From CAYVJW01 sp964451885 (lineage in GTDB: Bacteria > Patescibacteriota > Gracilibacteria > UBA4473), in NCBI GenBank assembly GCA_964451885.1, contig CAYVJW010000114.1, positions 1-5,360 of the forward strand: DNA of 5,360 nt, written 5' to 3'. Position numbers and translations under genes: made by a program. Shown here piece by piece: positions 1 through 5,036 of this stretch (positions are counted from its first letter, which is position 1; the number at the start of each line of letters is the position of its first letter). The notes below the pieces were generated by a model. It did not search any database. It was not told the origin of the DNA and saw only the letters and a list, made by a program, of their open reading frames with translations.

Positions 1-76
1 CCGGTTCTTAGAAGGCTGGAGCTCAGCAATGGGCTCTGGCTATTCGGCCCTCAGTGACCTTTCACTACTACCTAGT

Positions 77-105
77 TTGACAAAATTATAAAAAAGCACT
101 ATAAA
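77..105 (+). promoter_or_regulatory. Sigma-70-type promoter of the small membrane protein gene
   Basis: The -35 box TTGACA lies at 77-82 and the -10 box TATAAA at 100-105, separated by 17 bp; this is almost the sigma-70 consensus. Only seven bases separate the -10 box from the ATG at 113, so the predicted transcription start falls on or within a base or two of the start codon. The message is therefore probably leaderless. Confidence 0.75.
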
Positions 106-112
106 AAAGATA

Positions 113-349
113 ATGGAAAGTCAGTCTTTCGGCGAAAAACTAGAAAAGGGAGTGAAAGGCTTCCTGAAGTTTTTATTTGTGTTGGGGATCGGTATTGCGG
201 CGGGGATGGAAATCGCGGAGCATTGTTTTGATGTGAGTGGGGCAGTGGGGGGGATTGTAAATAATCCCGGTTTTAGCCCGGCTGAGGAGTTGGGAGAAGA
301 GGTTTGGAGTGGGGTTGAAGGTATTTTGCCGGTGGGAGCCGCCGCGTAG
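113..349 (+). CDS. Small single-pass membrane protein of unknown function (78 aa)
   Basis: I do not recognise this family. The protein has a short, charged, Lys/Glu-rich N-terminus (residues 1-17), then one hydrophobic segment at about 17-34 rich in Phe, Leu, Gly and Ala. An acidic, Gly-rich tail follows, with a single Cys at residue 38 and an Ala-rich end. There is no lipobox or clear signal-peptidase site, so a single membrane anchor with a soluble C-terminal tail is the most economical reading. The ATG at 113 is chosen because a near-consensus promoter ends seven bases upstream; there is no Shine-Dalgarno sequence. A later Met (residue 32) would start inside the hydrophobic segment and is less likely. 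The gene converges on the aminotransferase gene, with three bases between stop codons. That it is a real gene rests mainly on the promoter and the coherent membrane topology; the function is unknown. Confidence 0.6.
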   Translation: MESQSFGEKLEKGVKGFLKFLFVLGIGIAAGMEIAEHCFDVSGAVGGIVNNPGFSPAEELGEEVWSGVEGILPVGAAA

Positions 350-354
350 CGGCT
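337..354. other. Hairpin spanning both convergent stop codons
   Basis: A perfect 6-bp GC-rich stem (AGCCGC at 337-342 pairing with GCGGCT at 349-354, six-base loop) covers the TAG of the small membrane gene and touches the stop codon of the minus-strand aminotransferase. Neither strand has a T-tract after it, so it is not a standard intrinsic terminator. It could still block RNA polymerase or protect the 3' ends of both convergent messages. Confidence 0.35.
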
Positions 355-1639
355 AGTCCACCTTCACTACTTCTCCAATTCTTTCACTGACTTCCATCAC
401 TTTTTCTCGTGGTACTTTTGTGACGTTTTTTCGGATGCCTTTTGGAGTTGGGATAGTGGCGATACGTAGATTGTCATTATTTTTCGGAAGTAATAATCCG
501 TTTTCACATTTTTTCCATCCCATGGCTTCCCCCAGTTCCGGGAAGAGGGCGGAAGCTATTTGTTCCGGGGTTTTGTGAGGGGTTTGGAGGAATAATCCTC
601 GTGTTTTGAGAAGGTTTGCAAATTTCGGTCCTAGGGCGGTGACTATTGCGTGTCTTGTGCCGGCAATTTGCTCATCTCTGACTTCCGCCAGCCATTTTCT
701 GTGTATTGCGCGAAGTTCCGGGGCACTTTCGATTATTGCTGCTATCTCCTGTCCTCTTACAGGTACGTTAGAGATGGTATTTCGGATGATTTTGTTGCCT
801 GCTTGTGCGATGGCCGGTTCGTTTCCGAAATTTACGGCGAAGATGGCTCCTATCCTGTCTTTTCCATAACCGTGGTAGAGTTTTGAACCGGAAAAATCAA
901 TGATTGTTTTTATACCTTCTTTGGCAAAAAATCGTGTCATTTCCGAATCTTCCTCTATTCCTTTTCCAAATCCAAGGTAAGCGGCGTCAATAATGAGAAC
1001 GAGGTCTTTTTCTATAAAAATTTTGGCAAGATTTCCCCATTCTTCACGCGGAACATCTATGCCAGTGGGATTTTGGCAAACGGCATCCATCATCACGGCA
1101 TCTCCGGGGTTTAAGGTATGCAGGTAGGCATATAAAGCTTCTCCATTCCATTCCACGTCTTTATCCAGATGGCTGAAAGTCTGCATTTCGCATCCTGCGG
1201 TTTCGATTAATCCTTTATGGGCAGCCCATGTGGGAGTTCCTTTTCCGATGATCTGAGGCTTTCCTCCACTCGTATTGTGTTTTTGAAGTAGGTTTGCTGT
1301 GACGGAAATAGCATGAGATCCTCCGCTTGCCGGGATTTTGGCAATTTTATCTAGTGGAAATTCTTTTCCGAAGATAAGATTTAATGTTTTTTCGAAAAAG
1401 AGAGGATATCCTCCGAAGTAATATTTGTTTACCGCTCCTTCTTTGTTTGTAGTTGTCCTTTGGCTCGCTTCTCTGTACCATTCCGGTACGTAGTCATCGG
1501 CCGTTTCCGGTTCTCCTCCCACCCCTATGGTTAAATTTATCACTTTGAGGTTCGGATTTTCAACCAGGATTTGCTCAATTTCTTTTCCTGCTTGGGCAAT
1601 AGCATCTAACGGTTGAGGCTGGGCGTCTGCGAGTCTCAT
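353..1639 (-). CDS. Class I PLP-dependent aminotransferase, aspartate/aromatic amino acid type
   Basis: A fold-type I pyridoxal-phosphate aminotransferase that should move an amino group between an amino acid (aspartate or aromatic type) and a 2-oxo acid in the cytoplasm. Numbering is from the ATG (428 aa). Visible landmarks: NLTIG near 35-39; SGGSHA at 105-110 (phosphate-binding loop); PTWAAH at 136-141, whose Trp138 matches the ring-stacking Trp of aspartate aminotransferase; NPTG at 190-193; Asp218 and Tyr221 in DAAYLGFG (pyridine nitrogen and O3' contacts); Lys253 in FSGSK (Schiff base); Arg262 (phosphate); and Arg392 in NLRIATI (substrate carboxylate). Length fits the family (about 400-430). 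The Lys-to-Arg spacing is nine rather than the eight I recall for classical AspAT, so the exact substrate is open. A TTG at 1660 would add seven residues; ATG at 1639 is preferred although neither has a Shine-Dalgarno. It is a single gene, divergent from the Cys-rich gene. Confidence 0.9.
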   Translation of the reverse strand: MRLADAQPQPLDAIAQAGKEIEQILVENPNLKVINLTIGVGGEPETADDYVPEWYREASQRTTTNKEGAVNKYYFGGYPLFFEKTLNLIFGKEFPLDKIAKIPASGGSHAISVTANLLQKHNTSGGKPQIIGKGTPTWAAHKGLIETAGCEMQTFSHLDKDVEWNGEALYAYLHTLNPGDAVMMDAVCQNPTGIDVPREEWGNLAKIFIEKDLVLIIDAAYLGFGKGIEEDSEMTRFFAKEGIKTIIDFSGSKLYHGYGKDRIGAIFAVNFGNEPAIAQAGNKIIRNTISNVPVRGQEIAAIIESAPELRAIHRKWLAEVRDEQIAGTRHAIVTALGPKFANLLKTRGLFLQTPHKTPEQIASALFPELGEAMGWKKCENGLLLPKNNDNLRIATIPTPKGIRKNVTKVPREKVMEVSERIGEVVKVD

Positions 1640-1690
1640 TTTTAAATAGTTAATTGGCAATAAAATTAAATAGTCGTCAAAAGCATGAGG

Positions 1691-1718
1691 ATTTTATGGT
1701 TGAATTTTTTTTTGTCAA
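1691..1718 (-). promoter_or_regulatory. Promoter for the aminotransferase gene
   Basis: On the minus strand, TTGACA at 1718-1713 and TAAAAT at 1696-1691 are separated by 16 bp, with a run of A in the spacer. The predicted start near 1684 gives an AT-rich leader of about 45 bases before the ATG at 1639, with no Shine-Dalgarno sequence. It is back to back with the promoter of the rightward Cys-rich gene. Confidence 0.6.
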
Positions 1719-1736
1719 GGGGATTTGATTTTATTT

Positions 1737-1764
1737 TTGCTTTTTTGCTTGGGAAAACTAAAAT
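1737..1764 (+). promoter_or_regulatory. Candidate promoter of the Cys-rich protein gene
   Basis: TTGCTT at 1737-1742 and TAAAAT at 1759-1764 are 16 bp apart. The ATG at 1773 begins nine bases past the -10 box, so the message would have a leader of only a few bases or none. This is weaker than the promoter at 77-105, but its geometry relative to the start codon is the same. Confidence 0.45.
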
Positions 1765-1772
1765 TTGTCTTG

Positions 1773-2042
1773 ATGTTACCTGTAAATCTCGCTCCCATCA
1801 TAAAAAAATTTTATTGTTTTGATTGTGAATCCCGGTTTGAAGAAGAGGTTTATGATGAGATAGGACAGGAGTTTTTTTGCCTTAATTGCAAGAGTTTTAA
1901 TATTTTACCTTTTGCGGAGTCGGCAATGGGGCAGCATGGGTGTGGGGCAGAGGAGTGTAAAAGAAGGATAAATTTAGAGGAGGGATGTGTGGATTGTAGT
2001 GGGTGTGAGTATGGATGTGTGAGCAATAGAGGAAAGATTTGA
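1773..2042 (+). CDS. Small ten-cysteine protein with zinc-ribbon-like N-terminal half (89 aa)
   Basis: I do not recognise the family. Starting at ATG 1773 the protein has 89 residues and ten cysteines in two groups. C15-x2-C18 and C36-x2-C39 are separated by a 17-residue acidic stretch, the spacing of a zinc ribbon (two CxxC knuckles). The second half holds C57, C62, C72, C75, C78 and C82; the last four form CxxCxxCxxxC, the spacing of a [4Fe-4S] ferredoxin motif but without the usual following proline. His55 could be a further ligand. Metal binding is a fair inference; which metal, and whether it binds nucleic acid or protein, cannot be told. A TTG at 1725 would add 16 hydrophobic residues but overlaps the promoter, so the ATG is preferred. 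It precedes the SBP gene by 64 bases and may be co-transcribed with it. Confidence 0.65.
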   Translation: MLPVNLAPIIKKFYCFDCESRFEEEVYDEIGQEFFCLNCKSFNILPFAESAMGQHGCGAEECKRRINLEEGCVDCSGCEYGCVSNRGKI

Positions 2043-2078
2043 AAATTAATAATTAAAAATGAAGGAATGAATTTAATA

Positions 2079-2106
2079 TTCAAACTTCAAACTTCAAGAT
2101 TCAAAA
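2079..2106 (+). repeat. Four tandem 7-bp repeats ending at the SBP start codon
   Basis: The heptamers TTCAAAC, TTCAAAC, TTCAAGA and TTCAAAA follow each other without gaps at 2079-2106, and the next base is the A of the SBP ATG. The first five positions (TTCAA) are constant. A TAATAT at 2074-2079 could be a -10 box, which would put this array in the 5' leader, but no good -35 box is present. Confidence 0.8.
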
Positions 2107-3531
2107 ATGAAAACAAATGTGAAAAAAATTCTTGCTTCGGTTTTAATTTTTTCATTGGGAATCTTGAGTTCCGGGTGTGAAAAGAAAGATTCTTCCAATG
2201 AGGGAAAGGTGACAAAATTACGGATATGGGGAACGGAATCTGAAGTAGATGTTTTGAAGGTTCTTGGGCATGAATTTACAACTGTACCGGAAAATTCAGG
2301 GATAAGTACCCATTATGTTATTTTTGAATCGGACGAGGAGCTTCAGGAATTTTTGATTGACCAAATGGCGGAGGGAAAAGGGCCGGATGTCGTTTATATA
2401 AATGGAAATTGGGTTTATCGGAATAAAGAAAAAATCATTAGTTTGAAAGATGATGATTCTTTGTCTCCGGGGAAGTTTAAAGAAATATTTGTCCGTTCGG
2501 CTGTGGCAACTTTGGTTCGTGATGATGAGGTATTAGGGGTTCCTTTGGGAGTTGATTCGATAGCTGTTTTTTATAATGAAGACCATTTATCGAGTGCGAT
2601 TTTTGATAGAAACGGTCCTGGAAGGACATGGGGGGTATTTCGTGACAGTGTAGAGGAACTTACGATGCAGGATAATTCTTTTGAACGGTTCGCCATATCG
2701 GGAGCGGCGATAGGGAGGGTGGATAATCTAAATTATGGATTTGAAATTCTTGAAAATATTATGGTGCAGATGGGGACTGATTTTTATTCCAATGATGAAA
2801 AAAATTCGAAAATTGCTAGTAGTGTGGGTGTTTCCAAGACTGGTAAGCGGGAAAATTTTGGGGAAGCGGCTTTGAATTTTTTTGTAAGTTTTGCTGACCA
2901 ACGGGCTGATAATTTTTCGTGGAGTGAGTTTATGGCCAGTTCTTTGACCGAAGAAAAAGAAATAGATGCTTTTGTAGAGGGTAGGATTTCTATGATTTTT
3001 GGGACTTCCAAGGATTTCGAACGGATAAAGGAGCTGATAGATAAAAGAAAGAAGGTGGGGAAGAAAGTTATTTCTAGAAAGTCGGTGCGGGTGGCTTTTT
3101 TACCTCAAATACAGGATCCGAATGTTTCCCATACGCGTGATGTGGTAGCAAAATTAAGGGTTTTATCGGTTCCCGTGACTTCACCGATTCCAAAAATTGC
3201 TTGGAGGTTTTTAAAATTTGCTTCCAAAAAGGATAATCTGAAGAGTTTTCATGATAGAACGCAGATACCGACTCCTCATCTTGGTTTAGTTCCCGAACAG
3301 GAAGCAGAACCAGGAATTGGTATTTTTGTCCGGCAGGCAAAGTTCGCTGAGCCGAATCTTTCACCTCTTTCTGTTGCAGAACTTAAGGTTGGATTGAGTG
3401 AGGCAGTATTGCAGGTTAATGAAGGAAAGTTATCTGTATTAAATGCCTTGAAAATGCTCGAAAAGCAGTTGACAAAAAGATTAAAATCTCTTGCGCAGAA
3501 GAGGAATATGGTGGAGAGGCAGGAGGAATAG
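2107..3531 (+). CDS. Extracellular solute-binding protein family 1, lipoprotein
   Basis: A substrate-binding protein of the ABC-importer SBP_bac_1 type (sugar/oligosaccharide class), 474 aa and of usual family length. Residues 1-7 are a Lys-rich n-region and 8-22 hydrophobic; SSGC at 21-24 is a lipobox-like site with Cys24 as the predicted lipidated residue, although position -3 is Ser rather than the usual Leu. The mature domain begins with a beta strand (KLRIWGTES, 37-45). PDVVYINGN (93-101), GVPLGVDSIAVFYNED (144-159), the FVEGRISMIFG segment (289-299) and PKIAWRFLKFAS (362-373) match typical family blocks in order. The last 50 residues are charged and helical. It should sit on the outer face of the membrane and bind a solute. 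No permease or ATPase gene is nearby, so the partner is elsewhere or the protein has another role. There is no Shine-Dalgarno. It is probably co-transcribed with the membrane protein gene 68 bases downstream. Confidence 0.85.
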   Translation: MKTNVKKILASVLIFSLGILSSGCEKKDSSNEGKVTKLRIWGTESEVDVLKVLGHEFTTVPENSGISTHYVIFESDEELQEFLIDQMAEGKGPDVVYINGNWVYRNKEKIISLKDDDSLSPGKFKEIFVRSAVATLVRDDEVLGVPLGVDSIAVFYNEDHLSSAIFDRNGPGRTWGVFRDSVEELTMQDNSFERFAISGAAIGRVDNLNYGFEILENIMVQMGTDFYSNDEKNSKIASSVGVSKTGKRENFGEAALNFFVSFADQRADNFSWSEFMASSLTEEKEIDAFVEGRISMIFGTSKDFERIKELIDKRKKVGKKVISRKSVRVAFLPQIQDPNVSHTRDVVAKLRVLSVPVTSPIPKIAWRFLKFASKKDNLKSFHDRTQIPTPHLGLVPEQEAEPGIGIFVRQAKFAEPNLSPLSVAELKVGLSEAVLQVNEGKLSVLNALKMLEKQLTKRLKSLAQKRNMVERQEE

Positions 3532-3560
3532 TAGTTTGAAAAGTCGAAAGTTTTTAAAGT

Positions 3561-3595
3561 TTTAGGTATTTAGTCCTTGCTCCTTGTCACTTGTT
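3561..3595 (+). repeat. Degenerate 7-bp tandem repeats before the membrane protein gene
   Basis: Five consecutive heptamers can be read: TTTAGGT, ATTTAGT, CCTTGCT, CCTTGTC and ACTTGTT. The last three share an (A/C)CTTG core, and the array stops four bases before the ATG at 3600. The stretch before it (3533-3564) repeats AGTTTGA/AGTTTTA-like words at 7-9 bp spacing; TTTGAA there is the reverse complement of the TTCAAA core of the array at 2079-2106. Confidence 0.55.
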
Positions 3596-3599
3596 CAGG

Positions 3600-4703
3600 A
3601 TGAAAATTGATTTTAAATTTCAAAGAAGCATTCAAGACAGGGTAGGGGAATATCTGGTTTTGTTTGGTTTTGCGGTTTTTATGTTCAGTTTTTGGCTTCC
3701 TGAGGGTTTCTTTTTAGGGGGGGATTCGTATTTTTTGCTTGATAGTCGGGTGGAGTTTGATGTTTTTTTTCCTTTTTGTGGGTTAGGGCTTGTTATGGTT
3801 TTTATTGGTCGGTTATTGAGAGGGGTGTTTGATACGAATCTTTCCCAGTGGTGGTTTGTTTTTGCTTTTTTGGTGGGGGAGTTGGTTTTGGCTTTTTTTT
3901 CGAGCCGGCCCGATATATCTGTTTTGTATTTGTTTGTTTGGATTATGGGATTATTGGCAATGGGATTTGGGAATACATTTTGGGGCAGAGGGGATGATAA
4001 AAGGTTGATTTTTTTATGCGGTATTTTGGGTGGTGTTTTGATGGAGAGAATTTTTCCTGATCTTGGTGTGTCTCGTGATCTTTTGGCAATAATGGCGATA
4101 TTGGGTGCTGTTTTTGCCCGTACGGATAATGATTTTTGGTGGAGGGAGATGCTTGTTATTTTTTATGCGTGGGTGGTGTTTGAAAGCGGAAATTTAGGAT
4201 TGATTGTGCTTTTCTTTTTGATGTGGATATCGATAATGCGTAAGTTGCCGTCTCTGGAAAACAAAGGGAAGAACGGGGTGCTTTTTTTGATGCCTTTAAT
4301 TTTTATCGTTGTTTTGACATTATGGGGGGGGCATGAAGCAGTGCTTTCTTTTCCTCGTTTTTCAATGATTTTGGATATGCGAGAAAACTGGTTATGGGGG
4401 GTGGGAGAGGGGCAGTTTTTAGCGGGTCTTAGGAACTTACCTTCTATCGTAGCTCCTGAGCAATTGCGTCTTCCAGAGTGGGGTATTTTGCATACTTTTT
4501 TTGAAAAAGGTTTTTTTGGGCTTTTTATTACGGAGATGCTCATTTTTGTTCCGATTGTTTTTTGTGCCAGAAATAAATTTTTGCTTTTTTCTTTGTTTTT
4601 GGGATTTTGGGTTTTTACGGCGGATTTGATGGGGACGGAAAATGGGATTTTGATTTTGGGGACGTTTTTGCTTGTGGAAGAAAAGTTATTGGGGAAAGAT
4701 TGA
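3600..4703 (+). CDS. Polytopic membrane protein, O-antigen ligase/Wzy-like (tentative)
   Basis: A very hydrophobic protein (367 aa from the ATG at 3600) with about ten or eleven predicted membrane segments, roughly at 17-33, 53-71, 84-101, 107-123, 135-150, 159-174, 184-213, 227-243, 304-322, 325-343 and 347-360. One long extramembrane loop (about 244-303) separates the last three. That loop contains NWLWGVGEGQF (263-273) and later HTFFEKGFFG (298-307). A G-x-G-x-F element followed by His and then E-x-G-x-x-G before a membrane helix is the pattern of the Wzy_C domain of O-antigen ligases and polysaccharide polymerases, which join or polymerise lipid-linked glycans at the outer membrane face. 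The match is partial, so this is inference. A TTG at 3591 would add three residues; no Shine-Dalgarno supports either start. It follows the SBP gene at 68 bases on the same strand. It carries G7, G8 and two T8 homopolymer runs. Confidence 0.55.
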   Translation: MKIDFKFQRSIQDRVGEYLVLFGFAVFMFSFWLPEGFFLGGDSYFLLDSRVEFDVFFPFCGLGLVMVFIGRLLRGVFDTNLSQWWFVFAFLVGELVLAFFSSRPDISVLYLFVWIMGLLAMGFGNTFWGRGDDKRLIFLCGILGGVLMERIFPDLGVSRDLLAIMAILGAVFARTDNDFWWREMLVIFYAWVVFESGNLGLIVLFFLMWISIMRKLPSLENKGKNGVLFLMPLIFIVVLTLWGGHEAVLSFPRFSMILDMRENWLWGVGEGQFLAGLRNLPSIVAPEQLRLPEWGILHTFFEKGFFGLFITEMLIFVPIVFCARNKFLLFSLFLGFWVFTADLMGTENGILILGTFLLVEEKLLGKD

Positions 4704-4773
4704 TGATGGATTTTATAGTTTGAATATTTGACGGGTGTTTATTTTTGGATAGAATTTTTTGGCTCTTGGGTAA

Positions 4774-4808
4774 CAATGAAGAATTAAGAATTACCAATCA
4801 GCAATCAA
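4774..4808 (+). repeat. Five degenerate 7-bp tandem repeats downstream of the membrane protein gene
   Basis: CAATGAA, GAATTAA, GAATTAC, CAATCAG and CAATCAA follow each other without gaps, consensus (C/G)AATnAn. A further GAATTAA occurs slightly out of phase at 4811-4817. The heptamer period is the same as in the two upstream spacers although the word differs. Confidence 0.65.
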
Positions 4809-4839
4809 AGGAATTAAAATAATCAAGAAAGAATGTCTT

Positions 4840-4876
4840 AAAAAAACAAATTTCAATTCCTCAAAATTGAAATTTG
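4840..4876 (-). terminator. Intrinsic terminator on the minus strand
   Basis: A perfect 12-bp stem (4847-4858 pairing with 4865-4876, loop CCTCAA on the plus strand) is followed, when read on the minus strand, by seven T residues (complement of A4840-A4846). This is the layout of a Rho-independent terminator for leftward transcription, although the stem is mostly A-T. On the plus strand no T-tract follows. It would stop transcripts from the recombinase-like remnant after they have run antisense through tRNA-Glu. Confidence 0.6.
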
Positions 4877-4896
4877 AGAGGAAGAGATGATGTAAT
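4867..4896 (+). promoter_or_regulatory. Extended -10 promoter for tRNA-Glu
   Basis: TTGAAA at 4867-4872 and TGTAAT at 4891-4896 are 18 bp apart. The -10 box is preceded by TGA (4888-4890), giving the TGn of an extended -10 promoter. The predicted start near 4903 gives a 5' leader of about 59 bases to be trimmed from the tRNA by RNase P. The -35 box lies inside the 3' arm of the terminator hairpin. Confidence 0.5.
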
Positions 4897-4955
4897 AAGC
4901 GAAGTGTCCAACGATAGGAGGACATGTAGACATGGATAGACATGGAATCATCTCT
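4883..4955. repeat. 9-bp inverted repeat enclosing the tRNA promoter -10 region
   Basis: AGAGATGAT at 4883-4891 is the exact reverse complement of ATCATCTCT at 4947-4955. Inside lies a smaller stem, TGTCC (4905-4909) with GGACA (4920-4924). The left arm overlaps the extended -10 box, so the full element cannot be transcribed from that promoter; it could be a DNA-level operator or part of a longer RNA. It has no T-loop or anticodon arm and is not a tRNA. Confidence 0.4.
4927..4946 (+). repeat. Tandem 10-bp direct repeat TAGACATGGA x2
   Basis: TAGACATGGA occurs twice in a row, and the preceding GACATG at 4921-4926 looks like the tail of a third, partial copy. It lies in the predicted 5' leader of tRNA-Glu, 15 bases before the mature tRNA end. 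Confidence 0.7.
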
Positions 4956-4961
4956 GACGAC

Positions 4962-5036
4962 GGCGCCATCGTCTAGTGGTTAGGACGCCAGGTTTTCATC
5001 CTGGTAACAGGGGTTCGATTCCCCTTGGCGCTACCA
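4962..5036 (+). tRNA. tRNA-Glu(UUC)
   Basis: A complete cloverleaf. The acceptor stem pairs 4962-4968 with 5026-5032 (seven pairs, first one G-U). The D stem is 4971-4974 with 4983-4986. The anticodon stem is 4988-4992 with 5000-5004, with loop 4993-4999 and anticodon TTC at 4995-4997, reading GAA/GAG. There is a four-base variable loop. The T stem is 5009-5013 with 5021-5025, enclosing TTCGATT. The discriminator is A5033 and CCA is encoded at 5034-5036. The promoter at 4867-4896 reads toward it. A recombinase-like frame runs antisense across its 3' half and stops in the anticodon loop, consistent with use of the tRNA 3' end as an integration site. Confidence 0.97.

Larger units (their letters stand above)
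4704..4961. other. Non-coding spacer between membrane protein gene and tRNA-Glu
   Basis: These 258 bases hold no convincing gene. They contain a heptamer array (4774-4808), a minus-strand terminator (4840-4876), a promoter reading toward the tRNA (4867-4896), a tandem 10-bp repeat (4927-4946) and a 9-bp inverted repeat (4883-4891 with 4947-4955). I find no intrinsic terminator for the rightward membrane protein gene; T-rich runs near 4740-4760 lack a stem in front. Confidence 0.6.

Noticed and set aside
1..91. Left edge open in two plus frames (stops at 55-57 and 89-91), richer in GC than what follows, with a GGGC/GCCC pairing at 31-34 and 47-50.
   Set aside because: Too short to decide whether it is the end of an upstream gene or of an RNA; neither frame shows a recognisable motif and the longer one runs through the promoter at 77-105.
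606..886. Plus-strand open frames opposite the aminotransferase gene.
   Set aside because: Shadows of a gene with full family motifs; no start signals of their own.
1725..1772. Upstream TTG start for the Cys-rich protein, giving a hydrophobic N-terminus that could pass for a signal peptide.
   Set aside because: The stretch overlaps the candidate promoter (1737-1764) and has no positively charged n-region at its start; the ATG at 1773 fits better.
3074..3364. Minus-strand 96-codon frame opposite the SBP gene.
   Set aside because: Antisense to conserved SBP blocks, with no motif of its own.
4163..4543. Minus-strand 126-codon frame opposite the membrane protein gene.
   Set aside because: Lys/Ser/Pro-rich composition is the expected antisense of a T/G-rich membrane gene; no promoter or ribosome binding site.
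113..4703. Recoded UGA (glycine) as in Gracilibacteria or SR1.
   Set aside because: All five genes are full length without internal TGA, and glycines at conserved sites use GGN codons.
2043..4808. Spacer repeats considered as a CRISPR array.
   Set aside because: The units are 7 bp with no spacers between them; no CRISPR-length repeats or cas genes are present.
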